Of a stretch of DNA of 64,000 bases, positions 63,785 through 64,000 are shown one piece after another. The notes beneath the pieces were generated by a model. It was not told where the DNA came from and did no database searches. It worked only from the letters and a program-made list of their open reading frames with translations. Source of the DNA: Charina bottae (lineage: Eukaryota; Chordata; Lepidosauria; Squamata; Charinaidae); the NCBI GenBank assembly GCA_023362775.1, contig JALMGJ010000005.1, forward strand, positions 81,931,921 through 81,995,920. The letters are read 5' to 3'. How positions within the stretch are numbered: position 1 is the first letter of the stretch; each line of letters begins with the position of its first letter. The position numbers and the translations under genes were made by a program.

Positions 63785-64000
63785 CCTCAGACACACGTAA
63801 GACATGACAGAAACCTCATAAATGAAATTCCTTTTGTCACATTTCCACCAAATTCCATTGCATGTGGAATTTGGCCAACTTTCCAGTGGTTCTCAAAGAA
63901 GATGCTAAAATCCAAAGTGATGCTAACTTACCTGCATTGAGCCATCTCCACAACTGCTGACATAGCACAAGTATCAAGAGAAAAATGTTGTAAATTAATT
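63785..64000. other. unassigned DNA at window end
   Basis: No gene or repeat recognised. Confidence 0.4.

Overview
This 64 kb window is vertebrate nuclear DNA, most likely from a squamate reptile (lizard or gecko; the species cannot be told from the window). The evidence is the repeat mix: BovB-type RTE LINEs, tRNA-headed SINEs with a BovB-like 3' end, L2-clade and CR1 LINEs, L1 fragments, Penelope-like elements (PLEs) and several short hAT elements, in AT-rich DNA with many microsatellites. I recognise no host protein-coding gene. Every ORF of recognisable function belongs to a transposable element, and almost all are truncated or frameshifted.

Layout. 1-4450: SINEs, an RTE-like fragment, a PLE end and CR1. 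4455-9785: two L2 copies on the minus strand; two inverted-repeat PLE insertions lie nearby, one between the L2 copies (7774-8072) and one inside the second (8724-8971). 9955-11315: SINE, L1, and a PLE 3' end inserted into CR1. 11316-16180: mostly unassigned DNA with one candidate conserved noncoding block, a SINE and a hAT MITE. 16185-20885: a CR1 mosaic broken by BovB, an RTE-like element and a hAT element. 20965-31340: SINEs, a long pentanucleotide array, small LINE fragments and long unassigned stretches. 31345-33675: three-level nest (LINE tail in L1 minus in L1 plus). 33880-35910: three hAT elements and an LTR-like repeat. 38570-44600: L2, BovB, L1, L2 split by BovB, CR1. 45370-48800: a PLE hairpin element, then a 1.34 kb hAT element carrying a CpG-rich, coding-like load, inserted in an L2. 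49621-56590: LTR-like repeat, old RTE, L2, and an uncertain LINE. 57905-61099: a nearly full-length BovB with a PLE inside it. 62668-63773: a young BovB fragment with an open ORF.

The most interesting material is of two kinds. First, PLE ends of three families carry hammerhead-ribozyme-like cores. Three separate insertions (7774-8072, 8724-8971, 45370-45528) share one compact design: an inverted pair of PLE ends, a 33-36 nt tail on one side only, and flanking target-site duplications (TSDs). In one of them the turn of the inverted repeat is the ribozyme stem II hairpin itself. Second, the hAT element at 46561-47899 has perfect 8-bp TSDs and carries about 1.1 kb of CpG-island-like DNA between copies of a promoter-like unit (E-box, CCAAT, GC box).

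Coordinates of old repeat copies are approximate (tens of bases), because they were aligned by eye. TSD and ribozyme coordinates were counted base by base.
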